In this document: positions 16,296-23,749 of the stretch, in pieces
Numbering within the stretch: the first letter of the stretch is position 1
How the letters are laid out: every line of letters starts with the position of its first letter
Origin: CBDDDW01 sp965226805
GTDB taxonomy: Bacteria; Chloroflexota; Dehalococcoidia; Lucifugimonadales; JAGWBF01
NCBI GenBank assembly: GCA_965226805.1
Contig: CBDDDW010000029.1
Coordinates: 62,001-126,000 of the forward strand
DNA: 64,000 nt
Direction of reading: 5' to 3'
The notes under the pieces: generated by a model
What the model was told of the DNA's origin: nothing
Databases searched by the model: none
What the model saw: only the letters and a program-made list of their open reading frames with translations
Translations under genes and position numbers: made by a program

Positions 16296-16375
16296 CCCCC
16301 TTCCTGGCCAGGCATGTCCTGAGTCTATCGAAGGGAAGGGGGCCAGGGGATCGTCGAAAGAGTTCTTCAGCACCC
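16296..16375. repeat. TGGCCAGGC/TCGAAGGG dispersed repeat, copy 1
   Basis: Blocks CCCCCTTCCTGGCCAGGC, GTCCTGAGTCTAT, GAAGGGAAG and TTCAGCACCCTG are shared, in the same order, with 41659-41742. The unit is about 80 bases and sits between divergent thrC and the HemL-like gene. Confidence 0.75.
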
Positions 16376-16394
16376 TGATGGAAGAGGAGAGCAC

Positions 16395-17729
16395 ATGTCT
16401 TCGATAGTGGAGGAGTATATCCGGAAACATCCCGGTTCCGCAGGCCGCTACCAGGAGGCAAGGGAGGTTTTCCCTGCCGGCGTCACTCATGACACTCGCT
16501 ACGTCACGCCGTTCCCCATCTACGTAACCCATGCCCGAGGTCCCCTCAAATGGGACGTTGACGGCAACGAATACATCGACTATGTGAGCGGGCATGGCGC
16601 CCTTCTGCTGGGTCACTCTCACCCCGAGATCGTCACAGCCGTGGCCGACCAGGTGGCCCGGGGCACCCATCTGGGCGCCAGTACCGACGCGGAGCTACGC
16701 TGGGCCCGGGCTATAAAGGTGCTAGTGCCTTCGGTAGAGAAGCTCCGTTTTCTGAGCTCGGGCACCGAAGCGACCATGATGGCCCTTCGGCTGGCCAGAA
16801 GCTACACCGGGAAGAACAAGGTTATAAAGTTCGAAGAGCACTTCCATGGGTGGCACGATTATGCCGTTGCCGCTGGAAGCAGGCGCGTGCCGGGCGTTCC
16901 CGAGACGACCGCCCAGTCGGTAATCGTCCTCCCGGCTGGAGATATGCCCGCCGTTGAAAACGTCCTCGCCCGGGACGATGATGTGGCCGCCGTCATATTG
17001 GAGCCCACCGGCGCCCACTTCGGCAACCTGCCCCTCCCGGTCCCCCAGTACCTGCACGATCTCCGTGAAGTCACAAGCCAATACGGTGTCTTGCTGATAA
17101 TGGACGAAGTGGTCACGGGGTTCAGGCTGTCGACCGGCGGGGCCCAGGTCCGGTTCGGCGTCGAGCCGGACCTGACGACGATGGCCAAGATCGTCGCCGG
17201 CGGCCTGCCGGGGGGTGTCGTCGGGGGCAAAGCCGGGGTCGTCGACATGATCGCGCACCGCAATGACCCCCAGTGGGACAGCCAGGAGCGGATAGCCCAC
17301 CCAGGCACCTTCAATGCCAACCCGATGTCCGCGGTGGCCGGGGCGACCTGCCTGGAGATGGTGGCGAGCCAGCCGATTAACCGCCGGGCCGACGAGATGG
17401 CGGCCCGGCTCAAGATAGGCCTCAACGGGGTGTTCTCCAAGATGGAGGTGGCGGGCCACGCCTACGGCATGGCCTCCTTGATTCACCTGAGCTTCGCGGA
17501 TTGCGACTGCGACCGGGAAGTCTGCACCATGTCTTACCACAAAATCCACGAAGCCGCCGCTCGCGGCGCCGCCATGCACCTCAAACGGGCCATGATAAAC
17601 TCCGGTGTGGACATGATGGCGAGGGGTTCGCTCATCGTCTCGGCCAGCCACAGCGAGGAGGACGTCGACAACACCTTAGAGGCCTTCGAGGAGAGCCTGG
17701 CGGCCATGCGCGGAGACGGCGTCGTTTGA
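16395..17729 (+). CDS. class III aminotransferase, glutamate-1-semialdehyde aminomutase-like
   Basis: This 444-aa PLP enzyme has the HemL/class III layout: GNEYIDYVSGHGALLLGHSHPE, SSGTEATMMALRLAR, EHFHGWHD, LEPTGAHFG, MDEVVTGFRLS, PLP lysine in TMAKIVAGGLPGG, and HPGTFNANPMSAVA. It differs from true HemL in several signatures (DCDCDREVC near the C-terminus is unusual), and no heme genes are nearby. It may be a HemL-like enzyme of another pathway rather than the tetrapyrrole enzyme. The substrate cannot be told from sequence. Confidence 0.85.
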   Translation: MSSIVEEYIRKHPGSAGRYQEAREVFPAGVTHDTRYVTPFPIYVTHARGPLKWDVDGNEYIDYVSGHGALLLGHSHPEIVTAVADQVARGTHLGASTDAELRWARAIKVLVPSVEKLRFLSSGTEATMMALRLARSYTGKNKVIKFEEHFHGWHDYAVAAGSRRVPGVPETTAQSVIVLPAGDMPAVENVLARDDDVAAVILEPTGAHFGNLPLPVPQYLHDLREVTSQYGVLLIMDEVVTGFRLSTGGAQVRFGVEPDLTTMAKIVAGGLPGGVVGGKAGVVDMIAHRNDPQWDSQERIAHPGTFNANPMSAVAGATCLEMVASQPINRRADEMAARLKIGLNGVFSKMEVAGHAYGMASLIHLSFADCDCDREVCTMSYHKIHEAAARGAAMHLKRAMINSGVDMMARGSLIVSASHSEEDVDNTLEAFEESLAAMRGDGVV

Positions 17730-17806
17730 GGTGGCGAAGGGTCTCAAGAGGCGCCGGGTCAACCCGCCTGGAGGGAATCGCAACCGGGCAAGTCTGATCG
17801 ATTACC

Positions 17807-18331
17807 ATGCGCATCGCCACGGAGCGGCTTGTCCTTCGAGAGTTCGTAGCTGATGACTGGCCCGATGTGCTGGCCTATCAACGCGACCCCCGCTACCTCC
17901 GCTTCTACCCCTGGGACGACCGCACTGAGGCTGAGGTGCGGAGTTTCGTGCAGATGTTTCTCGACCAACAGGCAGACCGGCCGCGCCGCGAATTCCAGCT
18001 GGCGATAACTTTGTCGGAGAGTGGGCGGCTGATCGGCAACTGCGGGCTGCGGCTAAAACCTGAGAATGACTGGGAAGCCGACATCGGCTACGAGCTGGCG
18101 CCGGAGCATTGGGGCCGGGGCTATGCCACGGAGGCTGCTCTGGCTATCGTTGACTTCGGGTTCAGGGAGCTGAGGCTGCACCGCGTCTCGTCTTGGTGCG
18201 TCGCCGACAACACCGCCTCGGCGAAGGTGCTGGAGAGGGTCGGGCTGAGACTCGAAGGCCGGCTTCGAGAGAATGAGTACTTCAAGGGGCGCTGGTGGGA
18301 CACGCTGGGTGTACGGACGGTTGGCAACTGA
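17807..18331 (+). CDS. GNAT family acetyltransferase, RimJ/RimL-like
   Basis: This 174-aa acetyl-CoA-dependent N-acetyltransferase has TERLVLREFVADDWPDV at the start, the DIGYELAPEHWGRGYATEA acetyl-CoA loop (Q/R-x-x-G-x-G/A type) and HRVSSWCVADNTASAKVLERVGLRLEG near the end (pieces). Such proteins modify ribosomal protein N-termini or small molecules; the target is unknown here. It ends about 145 bases before nuoA and has no sign of being in that operon. Confidence 0.9.
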   Translation: MRIATERLVLREFVADDWPDVLAYQRDPRYLRFYPWDDRTEAEVRSFVQMFLDQQADRPRREFQLAITLSESGRLIGNCGLRLKPENDWEADIGYELAPEHWGRGYATEAALAIVDFGFRELRLHRVSSWCVADNTASAKVLERVGLRLEGRLRENEYFKGRWWDTLGVRTVGN

Positions 18332-18381
18332 GTGGAGAAAAGCGCCCTAGAGTTCTCACTGCCCCCATATCTGGATATTCG

Positions 18382-18411
18382 TTGACACTCTCAACGCGCC
18401 GATGGTATATT
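18382..18411 (+). promoter_or_regulatory. promoter of the nuo operon
   Basis: Consensus TTGACA (18382-18387) and TATATT (18406-18411) are 18 bases apart, with TGG before the -10 (extended). The nuoA start is 66 bases downstream. Confidence 0.8.
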
Positions 18412-18476
18412 GATCTCGTTCCCAAGTTGTGTCGAATTCCGTCGGCCCGAGTTGCCTGGCCCAGGAGGAGTCGCTG

Positions 18477-18845
18477 ATGCCACTGGACTTTGACTTCCGC
18501 TGGGCGGCCGTGATCCTGTCGGGTGTCGTGGGCTTCCTGGCGATTGGTCTGATGTTCGCCGCTTCCATGTTCATATCCTCGCGGCGTCATTCGGCTGTGA
18601 AGCTGACTCCCTACGAGTGCGGCATCCCACCGGCCCCCTTCCAGTGGTCCCAGATCAATGTTCGTTACTACATATTCGGCATACTATTCCTGATATTCGA
18701 CGTGGAGGCGGTGTTCCTCTTTCCTTGGGCCGTGATTTTCGTCGGCAATAAGGTGGCCTTCTACGCGATGATGATGTTCCTGGCAGTGCTGGGCTTCGCA
18801 ATACTTTATGCCTGGCGAAAGGGGGTCCTGGAGTGGTCGAAATAA
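18477..18845 (+). CDS. nuoA: NADH-quinone oxidoreductase subunit A
   Basis: This small membrane subunit of complex I has 122 aa with three membrane helices, the conserved loop YECGIPPAP and the FDVEAVFLFPWA motif with its acidic residues. ATG 18477 follows AGGAGGAG, which excludes the longer upstream start at 18429. It is the first gene of the nuo cluster and overlaps nuoB if that gene starts at GTG 18833. Confidence 0.95.
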   Translation: MPLDFDFRWAAVILSGVVGFLAIGLMFAASMFISSRRHSAVKLTPYECGIPPAPFQWSQINVRYYIFGILFLIFDVEAVFLFPWAVIFVGNKVAFYAMMMFLAVLGFAILYAWRKGVLEWSK

Positions 18846-19357
18846 GCATGGGGCAGGGCAATACGCCCGCTCCCAGCATGTTCGACAGGGCCATGCCGGG
18901 AGTGATAACCGCCAAGGCGGAGGAGCTATTCGCCATGGCGAGGAAATCCTCCCTCTGGACCCTGACATTTGGGCTGGCGTGTTGCGCCATCGAGATGATG
19001 TCCACCTACATGGCCCACCACGACCTCGACCGGTTCGGTGTGGTCACCTGGCCTTCCCCACGGCAATCGGATGTGATGATCGTGGCTGGGACAGTGGTGA
19101 AGAAGATGGCCGAACCCATACGGCTGCTGTATGAGCAGATGCCGGAACCCAAGTGGGTCATAGCTATGGGTAGCTGCGCCACCAACGGAGGCCCCTATTA
19201 TCGTTCGTACTCGGTGGTGATGGGTGTTGACCATGTTATCCCAGTAGACGTCTACGTGCCGGGATGCCCCCCCAGGCCCGAGGTCCTCATGCAGGGGATC
19301 CTCAAGCTTCAAGAGAAAATCATGCAGGATTCCAGGCGCGGTGGCCGAAAGGCGTAA
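18833..19357 (+). CDS. nuoB: NADH-quinone oxidoreductase subunit B
   Basis: This peripheral-arm subunit holds the N2 [4Fe-4S] cluster. The cysteines are in LACCAIEMM, MGSCATNGGPY and VPGCPPRPE, the full N2 ligand set. It is 174 aa from GTG 18833, which overlaps nuoA by 13 bases; ATG 18848 is an alternative start. The N2 cluster is the last one before quinone, so it is retained even though the NADH module is absent. Confidence 0.96.
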   Translation: MVEISMGQGNTPAPSMFDRAMPGVITAKAEELFAMARKSSLWTLTFGLACCAIEMMSTYMAHHDLDRFGVVTWPSPRQSDVMIVAGTVVKKMAEPIRLLYEQMPEPKWVIAMGSCATNGGPYYRSYSVVMGVDHVIPVDVYVPGCPPRPEVLMQGILKLQEKIMQDSRRGGRKA

Positions 19358-19856
19358 CCCCTCGCAGCATAGCCCGGAGGTGGGGAGCGCCCTTGATGAT
19401 GAGACACAGGCGTTACGGGAGCTCCTACAGGACACCCTCAACGATTTTCAACCCGAGTTCGGTGCCACGCTGGACATTCCCCAGATCACCGTCCGAGCCG
19501 AGAACGTCCCGGATGTCTGTAGAATCGTCAAGGATGAACCCGGCCTTTCCTTTAAGCTCCTGCTGTGTCTTGCCGGAGCCGACTACCCCGAGCATTTCCA
19601 GGTAGTCTATATTCTGCTGTCCCTCGAACATGAGCATAAGCTGGTCATAAAGGCCAATGTGGCACATGATGATCCCCATGTGCCTACGGTGACCCAAGTG
19701 TGGCGTGCCGCCGACTGGTATGAGCGAGAGGCCCACGACCTTTTCGGAATCGTGTTTGATGGACACCCCAACCTTAAACCGTTGATACTGTACGAGGGCT
19801 TCGAGGGCTATCCAGGCAGGAAGGAGCATCCCTTTCACGACTACCAGGAGTACTAG
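19341..19856 (+). CDS. nuoC: NADH-quinone oxidoreductase subunit C
   Basis: This peripheral-arm subunit has about 171 aa. The conserved C-terminal block WYEREAHDLFGIVFDGHPNLKPLIL (in pieces) and the end GYPGRKEHPFHDYQEY are typical of the 30-kDa subunit. It overlaps the end of nuoB by 17 bases with a GTG start. It is separate from nuoD, not fused. Confidence 0.95.
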   Translation: MAERRNPSQHSPEVGSALDDETQALRELLQDTLNDFQPEFGATLDIPQITVRAENVPDVCRIVKDEPGLSFKLLLCLAGADYPEHFQVVYILLSLEHEHKLVIKANVAHDDPHVPTVTQVWRAADWYEREAHDLFGIVFDGHPNLKPLILYEGFEGYPGRKEHPFHDYQEY

Positions 19857-19857
19857 G

Positions 19858-20103
19858 GTGGAGAAGATTACTCTTCGGGCAAGGGTGGTAGAAGAGGAGG
19901 ACGGCTTCCTGGCGACCATAGACAACCTCAGTCCCAAAGGAAGAGGTGTGACGGACCAAGAGGCTCAGGACGAGCTGGTGGAGAAATTCCGGTCGTGGGT
20001 GCAAAGCTGCGAGGGCCAGGGCAACCTGGAGACGGTCCTATCGCAGGCGGGATACGAGGGCGTGGACGAGAACACTGAGCTGGAGCTGGAGTTCGTGGAA
20101 TGA
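19858..20103 (+). CDS. HicB-like small protein inside the nuo operon
   Basis: This 81-aa protein begins at GTG 19858, one base after the nuoC stop, and ends 41 bases before nuoD. It has a ferredoxin-like HicB/UPF0150-type pattern: ARVVEEEDGFLATIDNL, then GVTDQEAQDELVEKFRSWVQSC, then an acidic tail. HicB proteins are usually antitoxins paired with HicA, but no HicA toxin is adjacent and there is no DNA-binding extension. A structural or regulatory role in the operon is only a guess. Confidence 0.7.
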   Translation: MEKITLRARVVEEEDGFLATIDNLSPKGRGVTDQEAQDELVEKFRSWVQSCEGQGNLETVLSQAGYEGVDENTELELEFVE

Positions 20104-20144
20104 AAAGGGCAGTGGAATCGACAGAGCAGGTCAGGTAGCAGGAT

Positions 20145-21275
20145 ATGGCCGAGGCCGGGAACCCCAACATGGCGGTTGAAACCGAACCCATCGAGATGAT
20201 GGTAAACATGGGCCCCCAGCACCCCTCGACCCATGGGGTGTTCCGAATCGTGTTGCATCTTGATGGAGAAAAGGTGGTATCTGCGGAGCCCCACATCGGC
20301 TATCTCCACCGGGGATCGGAGAAGCTGTGCGAAGGCGAGCAATACGCCCAGATTATCACCCTCTTCGACCGGTTGGACTACATCTCCAACTTCAACAACG
20401 AGCTGGCGTTTTGCATGGCGGTGGAGAAGCTCATGGGGGTGGAAGTGCCCGAGCGGGCCGAGTACGTGAGGGTTATACTCTGCGAGCTGAACCGCATCGC
20501 CAGCCATCTCCTTTTCGCCGGCACATTTGGGCTTGACGCCGGGGCCATGACGCCTGTTATGTTCACCTTCAGGGGCAGGGAGCGCATACAGGCCGTGTTC
20601 GAGGCCATCAGCGGAGCCCGGATGATGCACAATTACTTTCGCGTCGGAGGGATAAAAGAAGACCTTCCCCAGAACGTCGATGAGCTTATGGCAAATCTCC
20701 TCCCTGAGCTCCGCAACGACATAGAGGAGACCGACAAGCTCCTCACCTACAACGAGGTCTTCATCAGCAGGACCAAGGGTGTCGGGGCCATAGATGCGGA
20801 GACGGCGATAGATTACGGCCTCACGGGACCGTGCCTTCGGGCATGTGGAGTCCGGTACGACGTCAGGAAGGCAGAGCCCTACTCGGTATACGACCGGCTA
20901 GAATTTGAGATACCGGTAGGGCTAGACGGGGATTCCTGGGAACGTTACTACGTCCGAATCCAGGAGATGTACCAATCCCTGAGCATTATAGAGCAGGCTT
21001 TAGACCAGATGCCCTCCGGGCCGGTGTCTACCCTTGGAAGGCGCCTGATCCGGCCCCCAAAGGGAGACGTGTACGTCAGGGCCGAGAACCCCCGTGGCGA
21101 GATAGGCGTCTACCTTGTCAGCGATGGGTCCGACAAGCCCTACAGATTAAAGGTGAGGCCGCCGTCGTTCTGTAACCTCGGTGCCCTCAAGCATTTAGTC
21201 ACGGGCGCATGGGTGGCCGACGCCGTTATCATCCTCGGCTCCCTGGATATAGTCTTGGGCGAGGTAGACCGGTGA
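20145..21275 (+). CDS. nuoD: NADH-quinone oxidoreductase subunit D
   Basis: This 49-kDa subunit forms the quinone site with NuoB. The 376-aa protein has MGPQHPSTHGVFRIVLHLDGE, the HIGYLHRGSEKL loop, CELNRIASHLLF and the end VLGEVDR typical of NuoD. It is related to [NiFe] hydrogenase large subunits but lacks the CxxC nickel pairs. Its stop overlaps the nuoH GTG start by 4 bases. Confidence 0.96.
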   Translation: MAEAGNPNMAVETEPIEMMVNMGPQHPSTHGVFRIVLHLDGEKVVSAEPHIGYLHRGSEKLCEGEQYAQIITLFDRLDYISNFNNELAFCMAVEKLMGVEVPERAEYVRVILCELNRIASHLLFAGTFGLDAGAMTPVMFTFRGRERIQAVFEAISGARMMHNYFRVGGIKEDLPQNVDELMANLLPELRNDIEETDKLLTYNEVFISRTKGVGAIDAETAIDYGLTGPCLRACGVRYDVRKAEPYSVYDRLEFEIPVGLDGDSWERYYVRIQEMYQSLSIIEQALDQMPSGPVSTLGRRLIRPPKGDVYVRAENPRGEIGVYLVSDGSDKPYRLKVRPPSFCNLGALKHLVTGAWVADAVIILGSLDIVLGEVDR

Positions 21276-22429
21276 GCGTCCTTGACTTCCTGAAGATCAT
21301 AATCGGGCTGCTGGTCCTGTTCACGGTCTTGTCCATAGTAGTTCTTTCCCTAACCTGGCTGGAACGCAAGTTCCTAGGGCGTCTCCAGAGGCGCCTGGGG
21401 CCTACCCGCACGGGCCCAATGGGGCTGCTTCAGCCGTTGGCAGACGGCCTGAAACTCGTTCTGAAGGAGGACCTGATCCCTTCCTGGGCCGACCGGACCG
21501 TTTTCTGGGTGGCGCCCTTGATAGTCCTGGTACCTTCTTTCATGATCTGGGTCACGATACCCGCCGCCGAGAACCTGGTGATGAGAAACCTGGACATGGG
21601 GCTTCTCTACATAATCGCCTTTTCCGTGGTCACCATATTAGGGTTGGTACTCGCTGGATGGGGGTCGGCCAACAAGTATGGGACGCTGGGAGGACTGCGG
21701 TCCGCGGCCCAGTTGGTCAGCTACGAGATACCGGTGATCATGGTCGTCATTGCGGTGGGCATGCTAGCCCAGTCTCTGGACCTGAACGTCATCACGATGA
21801 GTCAGGTCCCTGCGGTGCATGACAAAGTGGCTGAGGTCAACTCGATAGACATCCCCTTCGCGGTCCTCCAGCCGCTGGGCTTGGTGATATTCCTCGTCGC
21901 CGGACTGGCGGAGCTGGGCAGGACGCCCTTCGACATATACTTCGCCGAGTCGGAGATAGTTGGCGGCCCCTTCGTGGAGTACAGCGGAGCCCACTGGTCG
22001 GTGTTCTTCATGGCTGAGTACATGAACACCTTCGCCATTGCCGCCCTCACTTCCTTGCTGTTTCTGGGCGGATGGTATGGCCCCTGGCTCCCCGCCTGGC
22101 TGTGGTTTCTGGTCAAGACGTACTTTGTCGTGCTCATCATTTTCTGGATACGTGGCACCTTCCCGAGGCTCCGGATAGATCAGCTCATGGCCTTCGCCTG
22201 GCAGGTGGTTGTGCCCCTCTCCTTTGCAAACGTAGTGATCACAGCAATATACATGTACTACGGATGGCCCTGGTGGAGCCTGAGTTTGATGTCCCTGGTC
22301 CTGGCCAGCGGGATAGGATACCTGGTCTACAGGCACCTGGCCGCTCCAGCCAAGAAAGTGGCGGAGGTATACAGACGCCGGCAGCTGGCGACCCAAGCCG
22401 CTATCCGTGCCGGGGTGGAGGCAGACTAG
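21272..22429 (+). CDS. nuoH: NADH-quinone oxidoreductase subunit H
   Basis: This membrane subunit lines the quinone channel. It has 385 aa with about eight helices. Conserved are WLERKFLGRLQRRLGPTRTGP near the N-terminus, LAELGRTPFD and FAESEIVGGPFVEYSG. GTG 21272 is the start, overlapping the nuoD stop as GTGA; the frame extending upstream inside nuoD is not used. Confidence 0.96.
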   Translation: MSVLDFLKIIIGLLVLFTVLSIVVLSLTWLERKFLGRLQRRLGPTRTGPMGLLQPLADGLKLVLKEDLIPSWADRTVFWVAPLIVLVPSFMIWVTIPAAENLVMRNLDMGLLYIIAFSVVTILGLVLAGWGSANKYGTLGGLRSAAQLVSYEIPVIMVVIAVGMLAQSLDLNVITMSQVPAVHDKVAEVNSIDIPFAVLQPLGLVIFLVAGLAELGRTPFDIYFAESEIVGGPFVEYSGAHWSVFFMAEYMNTFAIAALTSLLFLGGWYGPWLPAWLWFLVKTYFVVLIIFWIRGTFPRLRIDQLMAFAWQVVVPLSFANVVITAIYMYYGWPWWSLSLMSLVLASGIGYLVYRHLAAPAKKVAEVYRRRQLATQAAIRAGVEAD

Positions 22430-22430
22430 C

Positions 22431-22952
22431 GTGTTAGGTGGAATAAAGGGAATGGTGGTGACCCTAGTCTCCACTATCAAAGGCCTCAGGAACCCTGTGA
22501 CTGTGCAGTATCCCGGGGACCACTTGCCCGTTCAGCCGCGCTATATGGGATTCCCGGCTCTGACGTGGGACTACAAAGTAGACGAGCCTTACTGCACGTC
22601 CTGCATGGTGTGTATCAGACAATGTCCCACCCAGTGCATGAGCGCAACAATGATCGACAACCCTCTCCACGCCGAGGGTAAAAGCTCCAGGAAAAAGATT
22701 GTAGAGACCTTCGAGATAAACCTGAACCGCTGCATCCTCTGCGGGATATGTGTGGAGGTGTGCAACTTCGACGCCATCGTCATGAGCCACGAACACGAGA
22801 TGAGCACTTACGAGCGCAACGGCGATCGAGTCGATCTAATCCCCCTGCTGGAGATGGGCAAGCGATACCAGAGCGAGACCGGCTGGGTGCCGCCCTCCGA
22901 GCTGGCCAAAGGTGAGAACGAGGAGAAGAAGGCAGAGGAGACATCAGCGTAG
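22431..22952 (+). CDS. nuoI: NADH-quinone oxidoreductase subunit I
   Basis: This 8Fe ferredoxin-like subunit holds clusters N6a and N6b. The two motifs CTSCMVCIRQCPTQC and CILCGICVEVCNFDA are complete. It has about 173 aa with an acidic tail. The start is probably GTG 22431; ATG 22452 with AAAGGGA ahead is also possible. Without NuoEFG, this could be the entry point for electrons from a soluble ferredoxin. Confidence 0.95.
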   Translation: MLGGIKGMVVTLVSTIKGLRNPVTVQYPGDHLPVQPRYMGFPALTWDYKVDEPYCTSCMVCIRQCPTQCMSATMIDNPLHAEGKSSRKKIVETFEINLNRCILCGICVEVCNFDAIVMSHEHEMSTYERNGDRVDLIPLLEMGKRYQSETGWVPPSELAKGENEEKKAEETSA

Positions 22953-22953
22953 C

Positions 22954-23439
22954 ATGTCCGAGCCCCTGTTCGTCATAGCGGCGTTCCTTACTCTCGGCGG
23001 AGGGATTGGTGTAGTCGCTTCAAGAAACGTGGTACATGCGGCCCTCTTCCTTCTCGTGTCGTTGGTTGCCGTAGCCGGGCTCTACCTGCTGGTGTTCGCC
23101 GAGTTCCTGGCCCTGGTGCAGGTACTGATATACGGTGGGGCGATAATAATCGTCCTTCTCTTCGCCATCATGCTGACCAGGAGCCGGGAGTATCCCCACA
23201 TCTCCGACAACCCCCAGTGGCCCCTGGCGATTGTAGCCGGGTTAGGGGTGTTCGGGGTGCTGGCGGCCGCCTTCTTGTGGAAGAGGCCTCCGGACTCGGA
23301 ACCCGAGGGGCCCACGCTCACTGCTCTGGGAAACTCTCTGTTCACGGATTGGGCCGTACCCTTTGAGTTGGCTTCGCTGGTGTTGCTGGTGGCCCTCATC
23401 GGAGCGATAATTCTCGCTAGGGAAGGGGGGAGAGAGTAA
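22954..23439 (+). CDS. nuoJ: NADH-quinone oxidoreductase subunit J
   Basis: This 161-aa membrane subunit has five helices, with VVHAALFLLVSLVAVAGLYLLVFAEFLALVQVLIYGGAI (pieces) being the conserved core. ATG 22954 is the start after the nuoI stop. Its TAA overlaps the nuoK ATG by one base. Confidence 0.94.
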   Translation: MSEPLFVIAAFLTLGGGIGVVASRNVVHAALFLLVSLVAVAGLYLLVFAEFLALVQVLIYGGAIIIVLLFAIMLTRSREYPHISDNPQWPLAIVAGLGVFGVLAAAFLWKRPPDSEPEGPTLTALGNSLFTDWAVPFELASLVLLVALIGAIILAREGGRE

Positions 23440-23744
23440 TGAACCTTGAAGCCTTTCAGCTGGTGAGTGCCGCCCTGTTCTGCATCGGCATCTACGGCGT
23501 GCTGGCCCGGCGCAGCTCCGTGCTTATTCTTATGTCCATAGAGCTGATGCTGAACGCCGTTAATATAAACCTGATAGCCACCGCCGCTCACCTGTACCAT
23601 GAGGCCTTCACCGGGCAGATAATCGCTATTTTTGTGATAACCGTGGCGGCGGCAGAGGTAGGGCTCGCCCTGGCCATAATCCTGAGACTGTTCCGCGCTC
23701 GCGGGACCGTAAACGTGGACGAAGTGGACTTGATGAAATGGTGA
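23439..23744 (+). CDS. nuoK: NADH-quinone oxidoreductase subunit K
   Basis: This 101-aa subunit has three helices. MSIELMLNAVNINL and the second glutamate in ITVAAAEVGLALA are the conserved proton-path motifs. It starts at ATG 23439 within the nuoJ stop. Confidence 0.95.
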   Translation: MNLEAFQLVSAALFCIGIYGVLARRSSVLILMSIELMLNAVNINLIATAAHLYHEAFTGQIIAIFVITVAAAEVGLALAIILRLFRARGTVNVDEVDLMKW

Positions 23745-23749
23745 AGTAG

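Noticed and set aside
16395..17729. True HemL (tetrapyrrole synthesis)
   Set aside because: Several HemL signatures differ and there are no heme genes nearby, so only a HemL-like class III enzyme is called.
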